Below the pieces are notes generated by a model. It was not told where the DNA came from, did not search any database, and saw nothing but the letters and a program-made list of their open reading frames with translations. DNA of 64,000 nucleotides, from contig NZ_SNZA01000003.1 in assembly GCF_004363305.1 (NCBI RefSeq), forward strand, positions 62,001 to 126,000, written 5' to 3'. The DNA is from Marinomonas communis (lineage in GTDB: Bacteria > Pseudomonadota > Gammaproteobacteria > Pseudomonadales > Marinomonadaceae). The stretch's first letter is position 1. Every line of letters starts with the position of its first letter. Positions 1 to 8,457 of the stretch are shown piece after piece. A program made the position numbers and the translations under genes.

Positions 1-2
1 TC

Positions 3-671
3 TCAGCAGCGGGTACAGCAGGCCAACGTTGTACAACACTGCGTCGTCTGATTGCCCACGAATCGATTGTGGATGGTTTGGTTGAGCGTGTGGCGAAATC
101 TTACGGCACATTACGCATTGGTAACCCACTAGAAGAAGGCAACCTAGTTGGGCCACTTATCGATGAAGGCAGCTTTGCGCGCATGCAAAATGCACTAGAA
201 GCAGCGAAGGCTCAAGGCGGCGAGATCATCTGCGGTGGTGACCGTGTGACTGACGGTGTTCCAGCAGGTGGTTTCTATGTGAAGCCTGCGATTGTTCGTA
301 TTGCTCACGATGCGCCAATTGTTCATGAAGAAACCTTCGCGCCAATCATGTACGTACTAACGTACAGCAACTTCGAAGAAGCAATTGAGATCCAAAACGA
401 AGTGCCACAAGGCCTGTCTTCTGCGGTATTCACAGAAAGTATGCGTGAAGCAGAATTGTTTATGTCTCCTGCAGGCTCCGACTGTGGTATTGCCAACGTT
501 AACATCGGTACTTCTGGTGCTGAAATCGGTGGTGCGTTCGGTGGTGAGAAAGAGACTGGCGGCGGTCGTGAGTCAGGTTCTGATGCATGGCGTAACTACA
601 TGCGCCGTACGACAAACACGATCAACTACGGTGGTGATCTGCCTCTGGCACAAGGTATCGTGTTCGAATAA
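3..671 (+). CDS. amaB: Aldehyde dehydrogenase, ALDH7/antiquitin family, 3' part (AmaB-like)
   Basis: The reading frame is already open at the left edge, so the N-terminal half lies outside the window. The visible part starts just before the catalytic cysteine motif (GQRCTT; Cys codon at 30-32) and runs to the C-terminus. The segment IGTSGAEIGGAFGGEKETGG and the ending LPLAQGIVFE are typical of the antiquitin (ALDH7) family, whose bacterial members oxidise L-2-aminoadipate semialdehyde to 2-aminoadipate with NAD in the pipecolate route of lysine breakdown. The next gene is a DAO-family amine oxidase, the same pairing as amaB-amaA in Pseudomonas putida, which supports the assignment. The substrate is inferred from family and context. 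A hairpin follows the stop codon. Confidence 0.85.
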   Translation, partial: SAAGTAGQRCTTLRRLIAHESIVDGLVERVAKSYGTLRIGNPLEEGNLVGPLIDEGSFARMQNALEAAKAQGGEIICGGDRVTDGVPAGGFYVKPAIVRIAHDAPIVHEETFAPIMYVLTYSNFEEAIEIQNEVPQGLSSAVFTESMREAELFMSPAGSDCGIANVNIGTSGAEIGGAFGGEKETGGGRESGSDAWRNYMRRTTNTINYGGDLPLAQGIVFE

Positions 672-694
672 TCGATACCCGCGTTCCAGTGGTG

Positions 695-724
695 AAATAG
701 GCGAGTGCTTGCTCGCCTATTTTG
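695..724 (+). terminator. Hairpin after the aldehyde dehydrogenase gene
   Basis: An 11-bp perfect stem (695-705 with 712-722) has a 6-nt loop and is followed by a short T run. It lies between the dehydrogenase stop and the ribosome binding site of the oxidase gene, so it may only attenuate read-through if the two genes form one unit. Confidence 0.6.
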
Positions 725-768
725 GTTTGAGTCTTTTATTTGCCTGTTTTGTTTAAGAGGTCGTCTCT

Positions 769-2040
769 ATGTCTTTGCAACCTTGTGACTCTCTGTGGCG
801 CGCCAGTGCGCCGGCTGCTCCCACTCTTAATGCGTTAGATCAGGATCTAGACGTCGATGTGGCCATCGTTGGCGGTGGTTTTACCGGTCTGTCAGCGGCC
901 CTTCATTTGGCTAAGTTTGGTGTCTCAGTGGCACTGGTAGAAGCCGCTGAAGTAGGTTTTGGTGGTTCTGGACGCAATGTTGGTTTGGCTAATGCGGGTC
1001 TTTGGTTGGAGCCGGATGACTTAGATCGCCAGTTGGGTGCAGAAGCAGGGCGAGCCTTATACGATGCCTTAGCTGTGGCACCAGATTATGTCTATGGTCT
1101 TATCGAAGAATATGGCATTGAGTGTGAAGCAACTCGCAACGGTACCTTGCACTGTGGCGTTGGCAAAGCAGGTTTGACGCAGCTACAACGTCGTTGTGAG
1201 CAGATGCAACGACGCGGAGCGCCCGTTGAGCTATTAAATACAGCGGATGCGCAGGCGCGTATTGGTTCTGAAAAATTCAATTCGGCACTGTTTGATCCTC
1301 GTGCCGGAACGATCCAACCCTTGGGTTATGCCCGCGGGTTGGCTCATGCGGCAGTCAAAGAGGGTGCTCAGCTGTTTGATCAGTCTCCCGTCGAAAGCAT
1401 TACGCCTGAGGGAGAGGGCTGGATCGTGAAAACCGCGACCGGAAGTCTCAAAGCACAACGTGTTATCTTGGCGACCAATGCTTACGGCGAATACGGCGTA
1501 AAAGACCAAGCACGTAAGTTTGTCCCGATTTTCTACAGTCAGCTTGCGACGAAGCCTCTAACACCAGAGCAGTTGGATGTGATTTTGCCAAACAAAGAAG
1601 GCTGCTGGGACACTTGTACGGTGATGAGCTCGTTCCGTATGGACCAACAAGGTCGTCTTGTGTTTGGCGGTATGGGCGGCGAAAAGCATTACCATGCAAG
1701 CTGGGCGTCTCAGCGTGTTAAAGAGCTATGGCCTGTGCTGCAAAAAGTAGAGTGGGAGTTTAGCTGGACCGGTAAGATCGCTTACAGTGAAGACCACTTG
1801 CCTCACTGCCAACAGTTGCAGCGTGGCTTGTTCAGTGTGGCGGGTTACAGTGGTCGCGGCATTGGCCCAGGTACCATTATGGGCAAAGAGCTAGCGGAAT
1901 GGTTTACCGACCGTCGTGATAGTCTTTCTGCCCCGATGACAACATTGCGTGATATTCCTTTGCGCGAAGTAAAACGCATGTTTTATGAAGTGGGCGCTCA
2001 CACCTATCACGTTGGCCAACGTACGCATGTTATTGGCTAA
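769..2040 (+). CDS. amaA: FAD-dependent amine oxidase, DAO family (L-pipecolate oxidase AmaA-like)
   Basis: A 423-residue flavoprotein. The N-terminal Rossmann motif VAIVGGGFTGLSAALHLA (about residues 31-48) binds FAD, and the C-terminal block YSGRGIGPGTIMGKELAEW is typical of the DAO/GlpD superfamily. Relatives include gamma-glutamylputrescine oxidase (PuuB) and L-pipecolate oxidase (AmaA), which are hard to separate by eye. The adjacent antiquitin-type dehydrogenase favours pipecolate oxidation to piperideine-6-carboxylate, which hydrolyses to the semialdehyde used by that neighbour. The start ATG has an AAGAGG ribosome binding site about 10 bp upstream. No signal peptide or membrane segment is seen, so it is probably cytoplasmic or loosely membrane associated. 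Confidence 0.8.
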   Translation: MSLQPCDSLWRASAPAAPTLNALDQDLDVDVAIVGGGFTGLSAALHLAKFGVSVALVEAAEVGFGGSGRNVGLANAGLWLEPDDLDRQLGAEAGRALYDALAVAPDYVYGLIEEYGIECEATRNGTLHCGVGKAGLTQLQRRCEQMQRRGAPVELLNTADAQARIGSEKFNSALFDPRAGTIQPLGYARGLAHAAVKEGAQLFDQSPVESITPEGEGWIVKTATGSLKAQRVILATNAYGEYGVKDQARKFVPIFYSQLATKPLTPEQLDVILPNKEGCWDTCTVMSSFRMDQQGRLVFGGMGGEKHYHASWASQRVKELWPVLQKVEWEFSWTGKIAYSEDHLPHCQQLQRGLFSVAGYSGRGIGPGTIMGKELAEWFTDRRDSLSAPMTTLRDIPLREVKRMFYEVGAHTYHVGQRTHVIG

Positions 2041-2071
2041 TCTTTGGGCCGGATGATTTCGCAATAAAAAC

Positions 2072-2102
2072 AAAGGAATGCGTAATTACAACGCATTCCT
2101 TT
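2072..2102 (+). terminator. Intrinsic terminator after amaA
   Basis: A perfect 11-bp inverted repeat (2072-2082 with 2092-2102; arms AAAGGAATGCG and CGCATTCCTTT) with a 9-nt loop lies 31 bp after the amaA stop. The A-rich left and T-rich right ends fit a rho-independent terminator. Confidence 0.7.
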
Positions 2103-2181
2103 CCGGTCATAATAGGCGAATGCTGAGACTTGCGGTACAGTTACAGCCTTTCCCTAACTTCAATGTAATAATGGCAAACGA

Positions 2182-3084
2182 ATGCGGAGATACATCCCCT
2201 CTTCCACAGCGCTAAAATGTTTCGAAGCGTCTGTTAGACATCTTAGCTTTACCCGTGCAGCGCAGGAGCTTCACCTAACGCAGAGTGCGGTCAGCCGACA
2301 AATACGTAACTTGGAAGAGTTCTTGTCCCGTGATTTGTTTATTCGATTGAATAAACGTCTTGTTTTGACCAGCACAGGCGCAGCCTATTACAAAGAAGTC
2401 GTGCCATTACTGGACAGCATGGAAAATGCGAGTTTGCGTATGTTGCATCGAGAAGATGAAAAAACCACGCTGACTATCTCCTCATTGCCAACCTTTGCGT
2501 CCTACTGGCTCATGCCTAAATTAGTCGCTTTCCAGAAATTGCACCCACAGTTTCAAATTAAAGTTCGCTCCCTCGATGATGCGGCAAAAATCGACCCTGA
2601 AAGTATTGATATTATCTTGCATTATGGCGGTGATCATTGGCCTCGGGCGGTGAGTCATCATCTGTTGAATGAGCAAGTGGTCGCAGTCTGTGCGCCAAGT
2701 TTATTGGATGGGGCTGACAGTTCCTCCTTTAGCGCTGGGCATGCTCTTGAATACCCTCTGTTGCATCTCTCATCACGAATCAATGGCTGGCCAGATTGGT
2801 TAGCGGCCCATGATTTAGAGAGTGATTCTCTAGCTGGCCCTGCTTTTGCCCATTTTCATATGCTGTTAGAAGCGGCGAAGCATGGTATGGGCGTGGCGAT
2901 TTTACCAACCATTATTGCCGAGCAAAGTCTGTTAGACGGCTCACTTATCGCACCTTTTGGTGCACCGATTGATACACCTCATGAATACCTTCTGTCTTAT
3001 CCCGGCGATAAGGCTGACCTCGAGCAGGTCGTGACCTTCCGCGATTGGCTGTTGAATAGCGTAGCAGGCGTTAGTAAGAATTAA
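2182..3084 (+). CDS. LysR-family transcriptional regulator, GcvA-like
   Basis: A 300-residue protein with an N-terminal winged helix-turn-helix (residues about 8-65, containing SFTRAAQELHLTQSAVSRQI) and a periplasmic-binding-protein-like effector domain. The spacing AL.CFEAS.RHLSFTRAA resembles the GcvA/AmpR subgroup. It lies just after the dehydrogenase and oxidase genes on the same strand, which suggests it controls amine or lysine catabolism. That target is inference, since LysR genes are more often divergent from what they regulate. A terminator separates it from amaA, so it probably has its own promoter. Confidence 0.85.
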   Translation: MRRYIPSSTALKCFEASVRHLSFTRAAQELHLTQSAVSRQIRNLEEFLSRDLFIRLNKRLVLTSTGAAYYKEVVPLLDSMENASLRMLHREDEKTTLTISSLPTFASYWLMPKLVAFQKLHPQFQIKVRSLDDAAKIDPESIDIILHYGGDHWPRAVSHHLLNEQVVAVCAPSLLDGADSSSFSAGHALEYPLLHLSSRINGWPDWLAAHDLESDSLAGPAFAHFHMLLEAAKHGMGVAILPTIIAEQSLLDGSLIAPFGAPIDTPHEYLLSYPGDKADLEQVVTFRDWLLNSVAGVSKN

Positions 3085-3090
3085 TTACGT

Positions 3091-3132
3091 CCATAGGCGG
3101 TCCTTGGCTGTAAAGCTCTAGGACGCCTATGG
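3091..3132. other. Inverted repeat between lysR and gpmI
   Basis: The arms CCATAGGCGGTCCT and AGGACGCCTATGG pair over 13 bp with one bulged G around a 15-nt loop. No T tract follows on either side, so it could be a weak terminator of the lysR transcript or a leader structure ahead of gpmI. Confidence 0.5.
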
Positions 3133-3176
3133 TAGTATCGATGTAATGGCCAAATTACAGATCGGGATACGTAATT

Positions 3177-4706
3177 ATGAACAAGAAAACCACGGCATTA
3201 TTTATTTTAGACGGATGGGGTTACAGCGAAACCTCTACATCGAATGCGATCGCAGCTGCGAACACGCCTAACTGGGATAAGCTTTGGGGCGAGCGTCCTC
3301 ATACGCTGATCAAGACATCAGGTATGGCGGTCGGTCTACCTGAAGGTCAAATGGGTAACTCTGAAGTAGGTCATATGAACCTAGGTGCAGGGCGTGTGGT
3401 CTACCAAAACTTTACGCGTATCAGCAAAGCCATCGACGATGGTAGCTTCTTTGAAAATGAAGCCCTGCTTGAGGCCGTCAACAAAGCTGTGGCGGCGGGT
3501 AAAGCCGTTCATATTCTTGGTCTTGTTTCTCCTGGTGGTGTACACAGTCACCACGAACAAATTATGGCAATGAGTGAATTGGCTGCGCGCCAAGGGGCGA
3601 AAGCCATTTACATTCATGGCTTTACCGACGGTCGTGACACACCACCGCGTTCCGCTCAAGGCCCGCTTGCAGAGATCGACGCTAAATTGTCAGATCTTGG
3701 CGTAGGCCGTATTGCTTCGCTAACGGGACGTTACTTTGCGATGGACCGTGATAATCGTTGGGAGCGTGTTGAGCAAGCTTACAACGCTATTGTACTTGGC
3801 CAAGCCGAGTACCAAGCTGAGTCGGCTAAAGCTGCTATTGATGCGGCGTACGAGCGTGATGAAAACGATGAGTTCGTAAAAGCGACTGTCATTGGCGAAT
3901 CGGTTGCGATTGAAGATGGCGATGCGGTGATTTTTGCTAACTTCCGTCCTGACCGTGCGCGTCAATTAACTCGTGCCTTTACTGACGCGGACTTTTCTGG
4001 CTTTGAACGCAAAGCAGTACCAAAGCTTGCAGGTTTTGTGACGTTTACCGAATATGCTTCAGACATCAATGCGTCAGTTGCTTACCCGCCTGTGGCATTG
4101 AGTAACACACTCGGTGAAGTGCTGTCGAAAACAGGTAAAAAGCAACTTCGCATCGCTGAGACAGAGAAGTACGCTCACGTTACCTTCTTCTTTAACGGTG
4201 GGGAAGAAGCGGTGTTTGATGGCGAAGAACGTGAATTGATTCCATCTCCTGATGTCGCAACATACGATCTAAAACCGGAAATGAGCGCGCCAGAAGTCAC
4301 TGACAAGCTGGTTGAAGTGATCGAAGCGGGCAAATACGACACCATCATCTGCAACTTTGCGAACGGCGATATGGTTGGCCACAGTGGTATCTTCGAAGCG
4401 GCTGTTGCTGCAGTGGAAGCTGTGGATGCATGTTTGGGTCGTATTCTTGTGGCGCTTGAGAAAAATGGTGGCCAATGTTTGATTACGGCCGACCACGGTA
4501 ACGTTGAACAAATGTTAAGTGACGATGGCACGCAGCCGCTGACTTCTCATACACTTGAGCCAGTGCCACTAGTGTTGGTGACATCAGAGTCAAACTGGTC
4601 TATCAAGGAAGGCGCTTTATGTGACATCGCACCGACCTTGCTAGAGATGATGGGCATGGATGTGCCTGCAGAGATGACGGGCCACAGTCTATTGGTACGC
4701 TCTTAA
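3177..4706 (+). CDS. gpmI: 2,3-bisphosphoglycerate-independent phosphoglycerate mutase
   Basis: GpmI interconverts 3- and 2-phosphoglycerate in glycolysis and gluconeogenesis with a bound phosphoserine intermediate and two metal ions. The 509-residue length is normal for the family. Visible motifs are the metal-binding DGWG (residues 12-15), the catalytic serine in [15 protein letters not shown] (Ser62), and the C-terminal metal ligands in NGDMVGHSG and [11 protein letters not shown]. It is cytoplasmic. The gene directly precedes envC, ctp and yibQ on the same strand with a gap of only about 20 bp to envC, an arrangement conserved in gammaproteobacteria. Confidence 0.97.
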   Translation: MNKKTTALFILDGWGYSETSTSNAIAAANTPNWDKLWGERPHTLIKTSGMAVGLPEGQMGNSEVGHMNLGAGRVVYQNFTRISKAIDDGSFFENEALLEAVNKAVAAGKAVHILGLVSPGGVHSHHEQIMAMSELAARQGAKAIYIHGFTDGRDTPPRSAQGPLAEIDAKLSDLGVGRIASLTGRYFAMDRDNRWERVEQAYNAIVLGQAEYQAESAKAAIDAAYERDENDEFVKATVIGESVAIEDGDAVIFANFRPDRARQLTRAFTDADFSGFERKAVPKLAGFVTFTEYASDINASVAYPPVALSNTLGEVLSKTGKKQLRIAETEKYAHVTFFFNGGEEAVFDGEERELIPSPDVATYDLKPEMSAPEVTDKLVEVIEAGKYDTIICNFANGDMVGHSGIFEAAVAAVEAVDACLGRILVALEKNGGQCLITADHGNVEQMLSDDGTQPLTSHTLEPVPLVLVTSESNWSIKEGALCDIAPTLLEMMGMDVPAEMTGHSLLVRS

Positions 4707-4727
4707 TTAATGACAAAGGGAATCATC

Positions 4728-5861
4728 ATGGGGTTTAAAGCCTGTTTGTTGATGCTCATGGTTATGTTGTCCAGCGCAAGCTGGGCAGCGGAACCGAAAA
4801 CACCCGAAGAAGCACGCCAGCAGATCCAAGCGTTACAGCAAGATCTGGCTAAGTTAAATGGTTGGCTCAAAGAGCTTAAAAGCGAACGTTCGAGTGTCGA
4901 ACAACAGCTTGAAAGCAAAGAGAAAACGATTAATGACTTGTCTAAGCGAATTTTGGAGTTACAAAAAAGCTTAGAAAAAGGGGCGCAGCAACTGCAGAAC
5001 TTGCAAACGCAGCAACGCAGTCTTCAGCAAAGCATTCAACAGCAATACCAACAGATAGCCGCCCAACTTCGGGCGGTTTATCGTTCTGGTAGCAGCGAAG
5101 GCGTTCGCTTCCTACTGGATGACCTCCCTGTCGATGAGTCCATGCGCTTAATCCACTACAACCGCTACTTTTCCACTGCCCGCCAGTCTCTTATCAACGG
5201 CTTTAGTTCAGAAGTCGATGATCTTAATTTGATCGAGAAAAGCATTCGTAGCCAACGCGCTCAAATGGTTCAAGAGCAGTCTGACCTGGAAAAACAGCAA
5301 GCGCGAGTACGCGAAGAACAAAGCCAACGTGAAAAAATATTGGCGAAAATTGAAACTGATTTAAATTCTGGGGATCAAAAAGCCAAACGCTTGCAGCAAG
5401 ACCAGGCGCAAATGCAGTCCTTGCTAAAACAACTAGAGCAAGCCTTGGCAGATATACAGATTCCTGACCAAGAAACCCCATTTGGCTCACAAAAAGGAAA
5501 GTTAATTCCGCCTCTTAACGTGATCAAACGTATGCCAGATAATTCACAGATCAATTTAGGCGGCGTCACATTAGCAGCCAGTACTGGAGACAATGTCCGC
5601 GCAGTACACCATGGTCGAGTGGTGTTTTCCGATTGGATGCGTGGTTTTGGTTTCTTGATTATTTTGGATCACGGCAGCGGCTACATGTCGTTATACGGCT
5701 ACAATCAAAGCTTACTCAAAGAAGTTGGAGAGTGGGTTAACGCCAACGATGTCATTGCGACAGCGGGCAGTTCTGGTGGTCGAAATGTATCCGGACTGTT
5801 TTTTGCCATCCGTCATAATGGCGAGCCGGTTTCAGCACTGTCTTGGCTTCGTAAGGGCTAG
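4728..5861 (+). CDS. envC: EnvC-like murein hydrolase activator (coiled coil plus degenerate LytM domain)
   Basis: A 377-residue periplasmic protein with a signal peptide (cleavage near SSASWAA), a long glutamine-rich coiled coil (about residues 25-245) and a C-terminal M23/LytM domain (about 265-377). The LytM domain lacks the zinc-binding HxH: the region reads LFFAIRHNG, as in E. coli EnvC, which activates the amidases AmiA and AmiB at the septum and does not cut peptidoglycan itself. An upstream in-frame ATG at 4710 exists, but the start at 4728 has an AAAGGG ribosome binding site at good spacing and gives a normal signal peptide. The gene lies between gpmI and ctp. Confidence 0.9.
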   Translation: MGFKACLLMLMVMLSSASWAAEPKTPEEARQQIQALQQDLAKLNGWLKELKSERSSVEQQLESKEKTINDLSKRILELQKSLEKGAQQLQNLQTQQRSLQQSIQQQYQQIAAQLRAVYRSGSSEGVRFLLDDLPVDESMRLIHYNRYFSTARQSLINGFSSEVDDLNLIEKSIRSQRAQMVQEQSDLEKQQARVREEQSQREKILAKIETDLNSGDQKAKRLQQDQAQMQSLLKQLEQALADIQIPDQETPFGSQKGKLIPPLNVIKRMPDNSQINLGGVTLAASTGDNVRAVHHGRVVFSDWMRGFGFLIILDHGSGYMSLYGYNQSLLKEVGEWVNANDVIATAGSSGGRNVSGLFFAIRHNGEPVSALSWLRKG

Positions 5862-5887
5862 TATCAATATTGAATAAGGATTTGAAC

Positions 5888-7168
5888 ATGGTTGCTTTCA
5901 CTCGTCACCTAGTCATGGGAGTGGCTGGAGCACTATTACTGAACTCTGCTTGGGCCGCACCTGAAATGGAAGCTGAGCCAGCACCGATCCCATTGGCGCA
6001 GATTCAGACGTTTGTTGAAACCTTCGAAACCATTAGCGCAGGCTATGTCGAAGCCTTGGATGATGAAGCGATCCTCAATAAAGCGCTTAAAGGTATGGTG
6101 TCCTCGCTAGACCCTCACTCGGAATATCTGACCAAAGAAGAAGTTGAAGCATTTGATGAACAAACCTCAGGCAACTATGCCGGTATCGGTATTGAAGTTG
6201 AGATGGTCGAAGGCAAACTAACCGTGGTCTCTCCGATTGATAACTCCCCAGCCGCGAAGGCGGGTATCAAAGCGGGGGATGTCATTATACGTATTAACGA
6301 TCAGTTGGTATCGGGCACCAGCTTGCAAGAAGTCGTGACTTTGATGCGCGGCAAGCAGGGCACGGAAGTCTTACTGGATATTGATCGCGATGGTGAAATC
6401 AAACAATACTCAATCAAACGTGCGGAAATTGAAGACAGCAGTTTAAGTAGTGAATGGCTGGGCAACGACATTGCTTACATTCGCGTGAGTCAGTTTTTAG
6501 GTAACTCTGCCAAAGACTTTAGGAAAGAGCTGACGTCGCTTCAGGCGGAGCATGCAATCAAAGGTTTAATCATCGATTTGCGCAATAACCCAGGCGGGGT
6601 GTTACAGAGCGCGGTTGGTATGGTCGATGCGTTGATTGATGAGGGAATGATTGTCTATACGGATGGGCGACACGAGTATTCAAAAACAGAGTTTAAAGCC
6701 AGTGCCGACACAACCTTGCTCCCAAATGCACCGTTAGTCGTGTTGGTGAACGAAGGCTCTGCATCGGCTTCTGAAGTGTTGGCTGGTGCGATTCAAGATC
6801 ATCAGCGTGGCTTGATTTTAGGTACTGAAACATTCGGTAAAGGCTCGGTGCAGACAGTTGTACCTTTAACCAGTGGTGCAGCAGTCAAGTTAACCACCGC
6901 TCTCTATTACACGCCTAATGGCCGTTCAATTCAGGCGCAAGGTATCATGCCTGATATGGTTATCCCGCAGGCTAAAGTAGAGGTTGAAAAAGGGCGCTTT
7001 TTCATCAAAGAAGCCGAATTGAAAGGACATCTTGGCAACGGTACGGGTGGTAAAGAGCGCACCAGCTCAGATGTAGACAATAAGTTAAACGAGTTGGCGA
7101 CGAACGATTTTCAATTATTTCAGGCGTTTTCCGTATTGCAGAGTGCGCAGCAGTTTTTGGTTCATTAA
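5888..7168 (+). CDS. ctpA: C-terminal processing peptidase, S41 family (CtpA-like)
   Basis: A 426-residue periplasmic serine protease: signal peptide (residues 1-23, ending NSAWAA), a PDZ domain (about 85-165, GIGIEVEMVEGKLTVVSPI) and the S41 catalytic domain with Ser in NEGSASASEVLAGA and Lys in ETFGKGSVQ. These enzymes trim or degrade cell-envelope proteins, including murein hydrolases in Pseudomonas. I chose the ATG at 5888 because an AAGGA site lies 7 bp upstream; a TTG at 5870 would add residues before the signal peptide. Its stop overlaps the next start (TAATG), so translation is probably coupled to yibQ. Confidence 0.93.
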   Translation: MVAFTRHLVMGVAGALLLNSAWAAPEMEAEPAPIPLAQIQTFVETFETISAGYVEALDDEAILNKALKGMVSSLDPHSEYLTKEEVEAFDEQTSGNYAGIGIEVEMVEGKLTVVSPIDNSPAAKAGIKAGDVIIRINDQLVSGTSLQEVVTLMRGKQGTEVLLDIDRDGEIKQYSIKRAEIEDSSLSSEWLGNDIAYIRVSQFLGNSAKDFRKELTSLQAEHAIKGLIIDLRNNPGGVLQSAVGMVDALIDEGMIVYTDGRHEYSKTEFKASADTTLLPNAPLVVLVNEGSASASEVLAGAIQDHQRGLILGTETFGKGSVQTVVPLTSGAAVKLTTALYYTPNGRSIQAQGIMPDMVIPQAKVEVEKGRFFIKEAELKGHLGNGTGGKERTSSDVDNKLNELATNDFQLFQAFSVLQSAQQFLVH

Positions 7169-8115
7169 TGTTTAAACGCAGTATTGTTTTAGGTGTTTTG
7201 TTAGGCTTTTCGTCGTGGTCATGGGCTGGAGCAGACGAGATAGATGTGACGCAAAAGGATTTGTTGCCTTTTCCTAAGTTAGATCAGGTGCCATCTAATA
7301 CTCAAACAAAAGGGATGTTTCCTTTTGTATTACCTGCTCCAGAAGCGTCGCACCCTTGGCCGCCTTTATTTAAAAAGTCTTCCAAAGAAGAGGTGGTGCA
7401 GTCAACAGCAGCAGATCCTGTCATTTCACCTAGCGCGATGTCAGAAATGGATGCTTTACCAAAGCCTCCTAAGATCGCGGTGGTCATCGATGATGTGGGT
7501 TATAACCGGAGAGGGATGGATGCCTCATTGGCGTTGCCACTGCCTGTCGTGTTGGCGATCTTACCGGAAACGCCCTACGCTAAGAAAGCCGCAAAGAAAG
7601 CGAGGCTACAGGAGCGCGTCATCATTTTACATGCCCCTATGGAAAATGAGCGCGAGTTGAAACTGGGCCCCGGTGGCTTGTATGTCAAAATGGATGAACA
7701 ATCCTTTAAAGCAACGCTGCGTGCGGATTTAGACAGCGTGCCCAATGTAACAGGGGCTAATAATCATATGGGTAGCTTGCTCACCACACATAGACAACAT
7801 ATGGAGTGGGTCATGGATGTTATGGCAGAGCGTTCATTGTTCTTTATTGACAGCTTAACCAGCGCTAAAAGCGTGGCCCATGTGGTAGCTACCGAGAGAG
7901 GCGTGCCGACAGTGACTCGTGACGTATTTTTGGATAATGTGCGTACGCAAAAGGCGATTGATTTACAATTCCAAAAGCTACTTAAAAAGGCTCACGAACA
8001 TGGCAGTGCTATCGCCATAGGGCACCCTTATCCTGAAACAACTGACTACTTACAAAAGCGATTAAATACTCCGCTTTCTGCACAATTAGTGACCATAAAT
8101 CAGCTGCTAAAATAG
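7168..8115 (+). CDS. yibQ: Divergent polysaccharide deacetylase family protein (YibQ-like)
   Basis: A 315-residue exported protein with a signal peptide (FSSWSWAGA). After a proline-rich linker (about residues 30-100) comes a NodB-like fold beginning IAVVIDDVGYN, with ILHAPMEN and ANNHMGSLLT, the hallmarks of the divergent polysaccharide deacetylase family (former DUF610). The biochemical activity of YibQ is not established; the family retains conserved Asp and His residues but differs from true deacetylases. Its constant place next to envC and ctp suggests a role in envelope or peptidoglycan maintenance. It is followed by a strong terminator. Confidence 0.88.
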   Translation: MFKRSIVLGVLLGFSSWSWAGADEIDVTQKDLLPFPKLDQVPSNTQTKGMFPFVLPAPEASHPWPPLFKKSSKEEVVQSTAADPVISPSAMSEMDALPKPPKIAVVIDDVGYNRRGMDASLALPLPVVLAILPETPYAKKAAKKARLQERVIILHAPMENERELKLGPGGLYVKMDEQSFKATLRADLDSVPNVTGANNHMGSLLTTHRQHMEWVMDVMAERSLFFIDSLTSAKSVAHVVATERGVPTVTRDVFLDNVRTQKAIDLQFQKLLKKAHEHGSAIAIGHPYPETTDYLQKRLNTPLSAQLVTINQLLK

Positions 8116-8206
8116 CGACATTTGTGCGCTCAGCCTCGTCACTATCATGCTGGATTCTTACTTTTGACTGCATTTTGGTACTGATATCAGTCAAAAATCT
8201 CATGCG

Positions 8207-8228
8207 AAAGCCTGTTATCAGGCTTTTT
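8207..8228 (+). terminator. Terminator after yibQ, in the 342-bp gap before livK
   Basis: A perfect 8-bp stem (AAAGCCTG/CAGGCTTT) with a 4-nt loop is followed by TTTTTGT and further T-rich sequence, a classic rho-independent terminator. The gap 8116-8457 holds this terminator and then the livK promoter region, with no other gene seen. Confidence 0.85.
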
Positions 8229-8316
8229 GTCTGATTTTTTATACTTTTTTATTCAATCTATATTCTCATTTTCTTGCCCACTTATTGACCGCTTTTTATT
8301 CAAAGAGTATGGTTTG

Positions 8317-8333
8317 TGTTCACTGGTAGTGCA
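8317..8333 (+). promoter_or_regulatory. Weak NtrC-like half site upstream of livK
   Basis: The sequence ends in TAGTGCA, the same half site as in the stronger NtrC-like site before glnA, but matches the full 17-bp consensus at only about 9 positions. It is centred near -98 from the predicted livK start point, a usual place for an NtrC enhancer. Confidence 0.3.
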
Positions 8334-8396
8334 CAATTTAAAAACTATTTCCGTGATTCTTGCATTTTTATAGCAATTTATAGGGATGTGAGTTTC

Positions 8397-8412
8397 TGGA
8401 ACGCTTCTTGCT
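8397..8412 (+). promoter_or_regulatory. Sigma-54 promoter of livK
   Basis: TGGAACGCTTCTTGCT matches the sigma-54 consensus TGGCACG-N4-TTGCW at all but one defined position, with exact GG-N10-GC spacing (GG 8398-8399, GC 8410-8411). Transcription would start near 8423, about 35 bp before the livK ATG. This suggests nitrogen control of the transporter by the NtrB/NtrC pair encoded nearby. Confidence 0.7.
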
Positions 8413-8457
8413 ATTTTTAGAATAACGATAAAACCAAAATGAGTAGGAGTTCATAGC

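Noticed and set aside
385-756. Second coding frame overlapping the aldehyde dehydrogenase
   Set aside because: It is a +1 shadow of the dehydrogenase with odd composition and no ribosome binding site.
4728-5861. Active M23 peptidoglycan endopeptidase
   Set aside because: The zinc-binding histidines of the second motif are missing, as in EnvC, so activation of amidases is the better reading.
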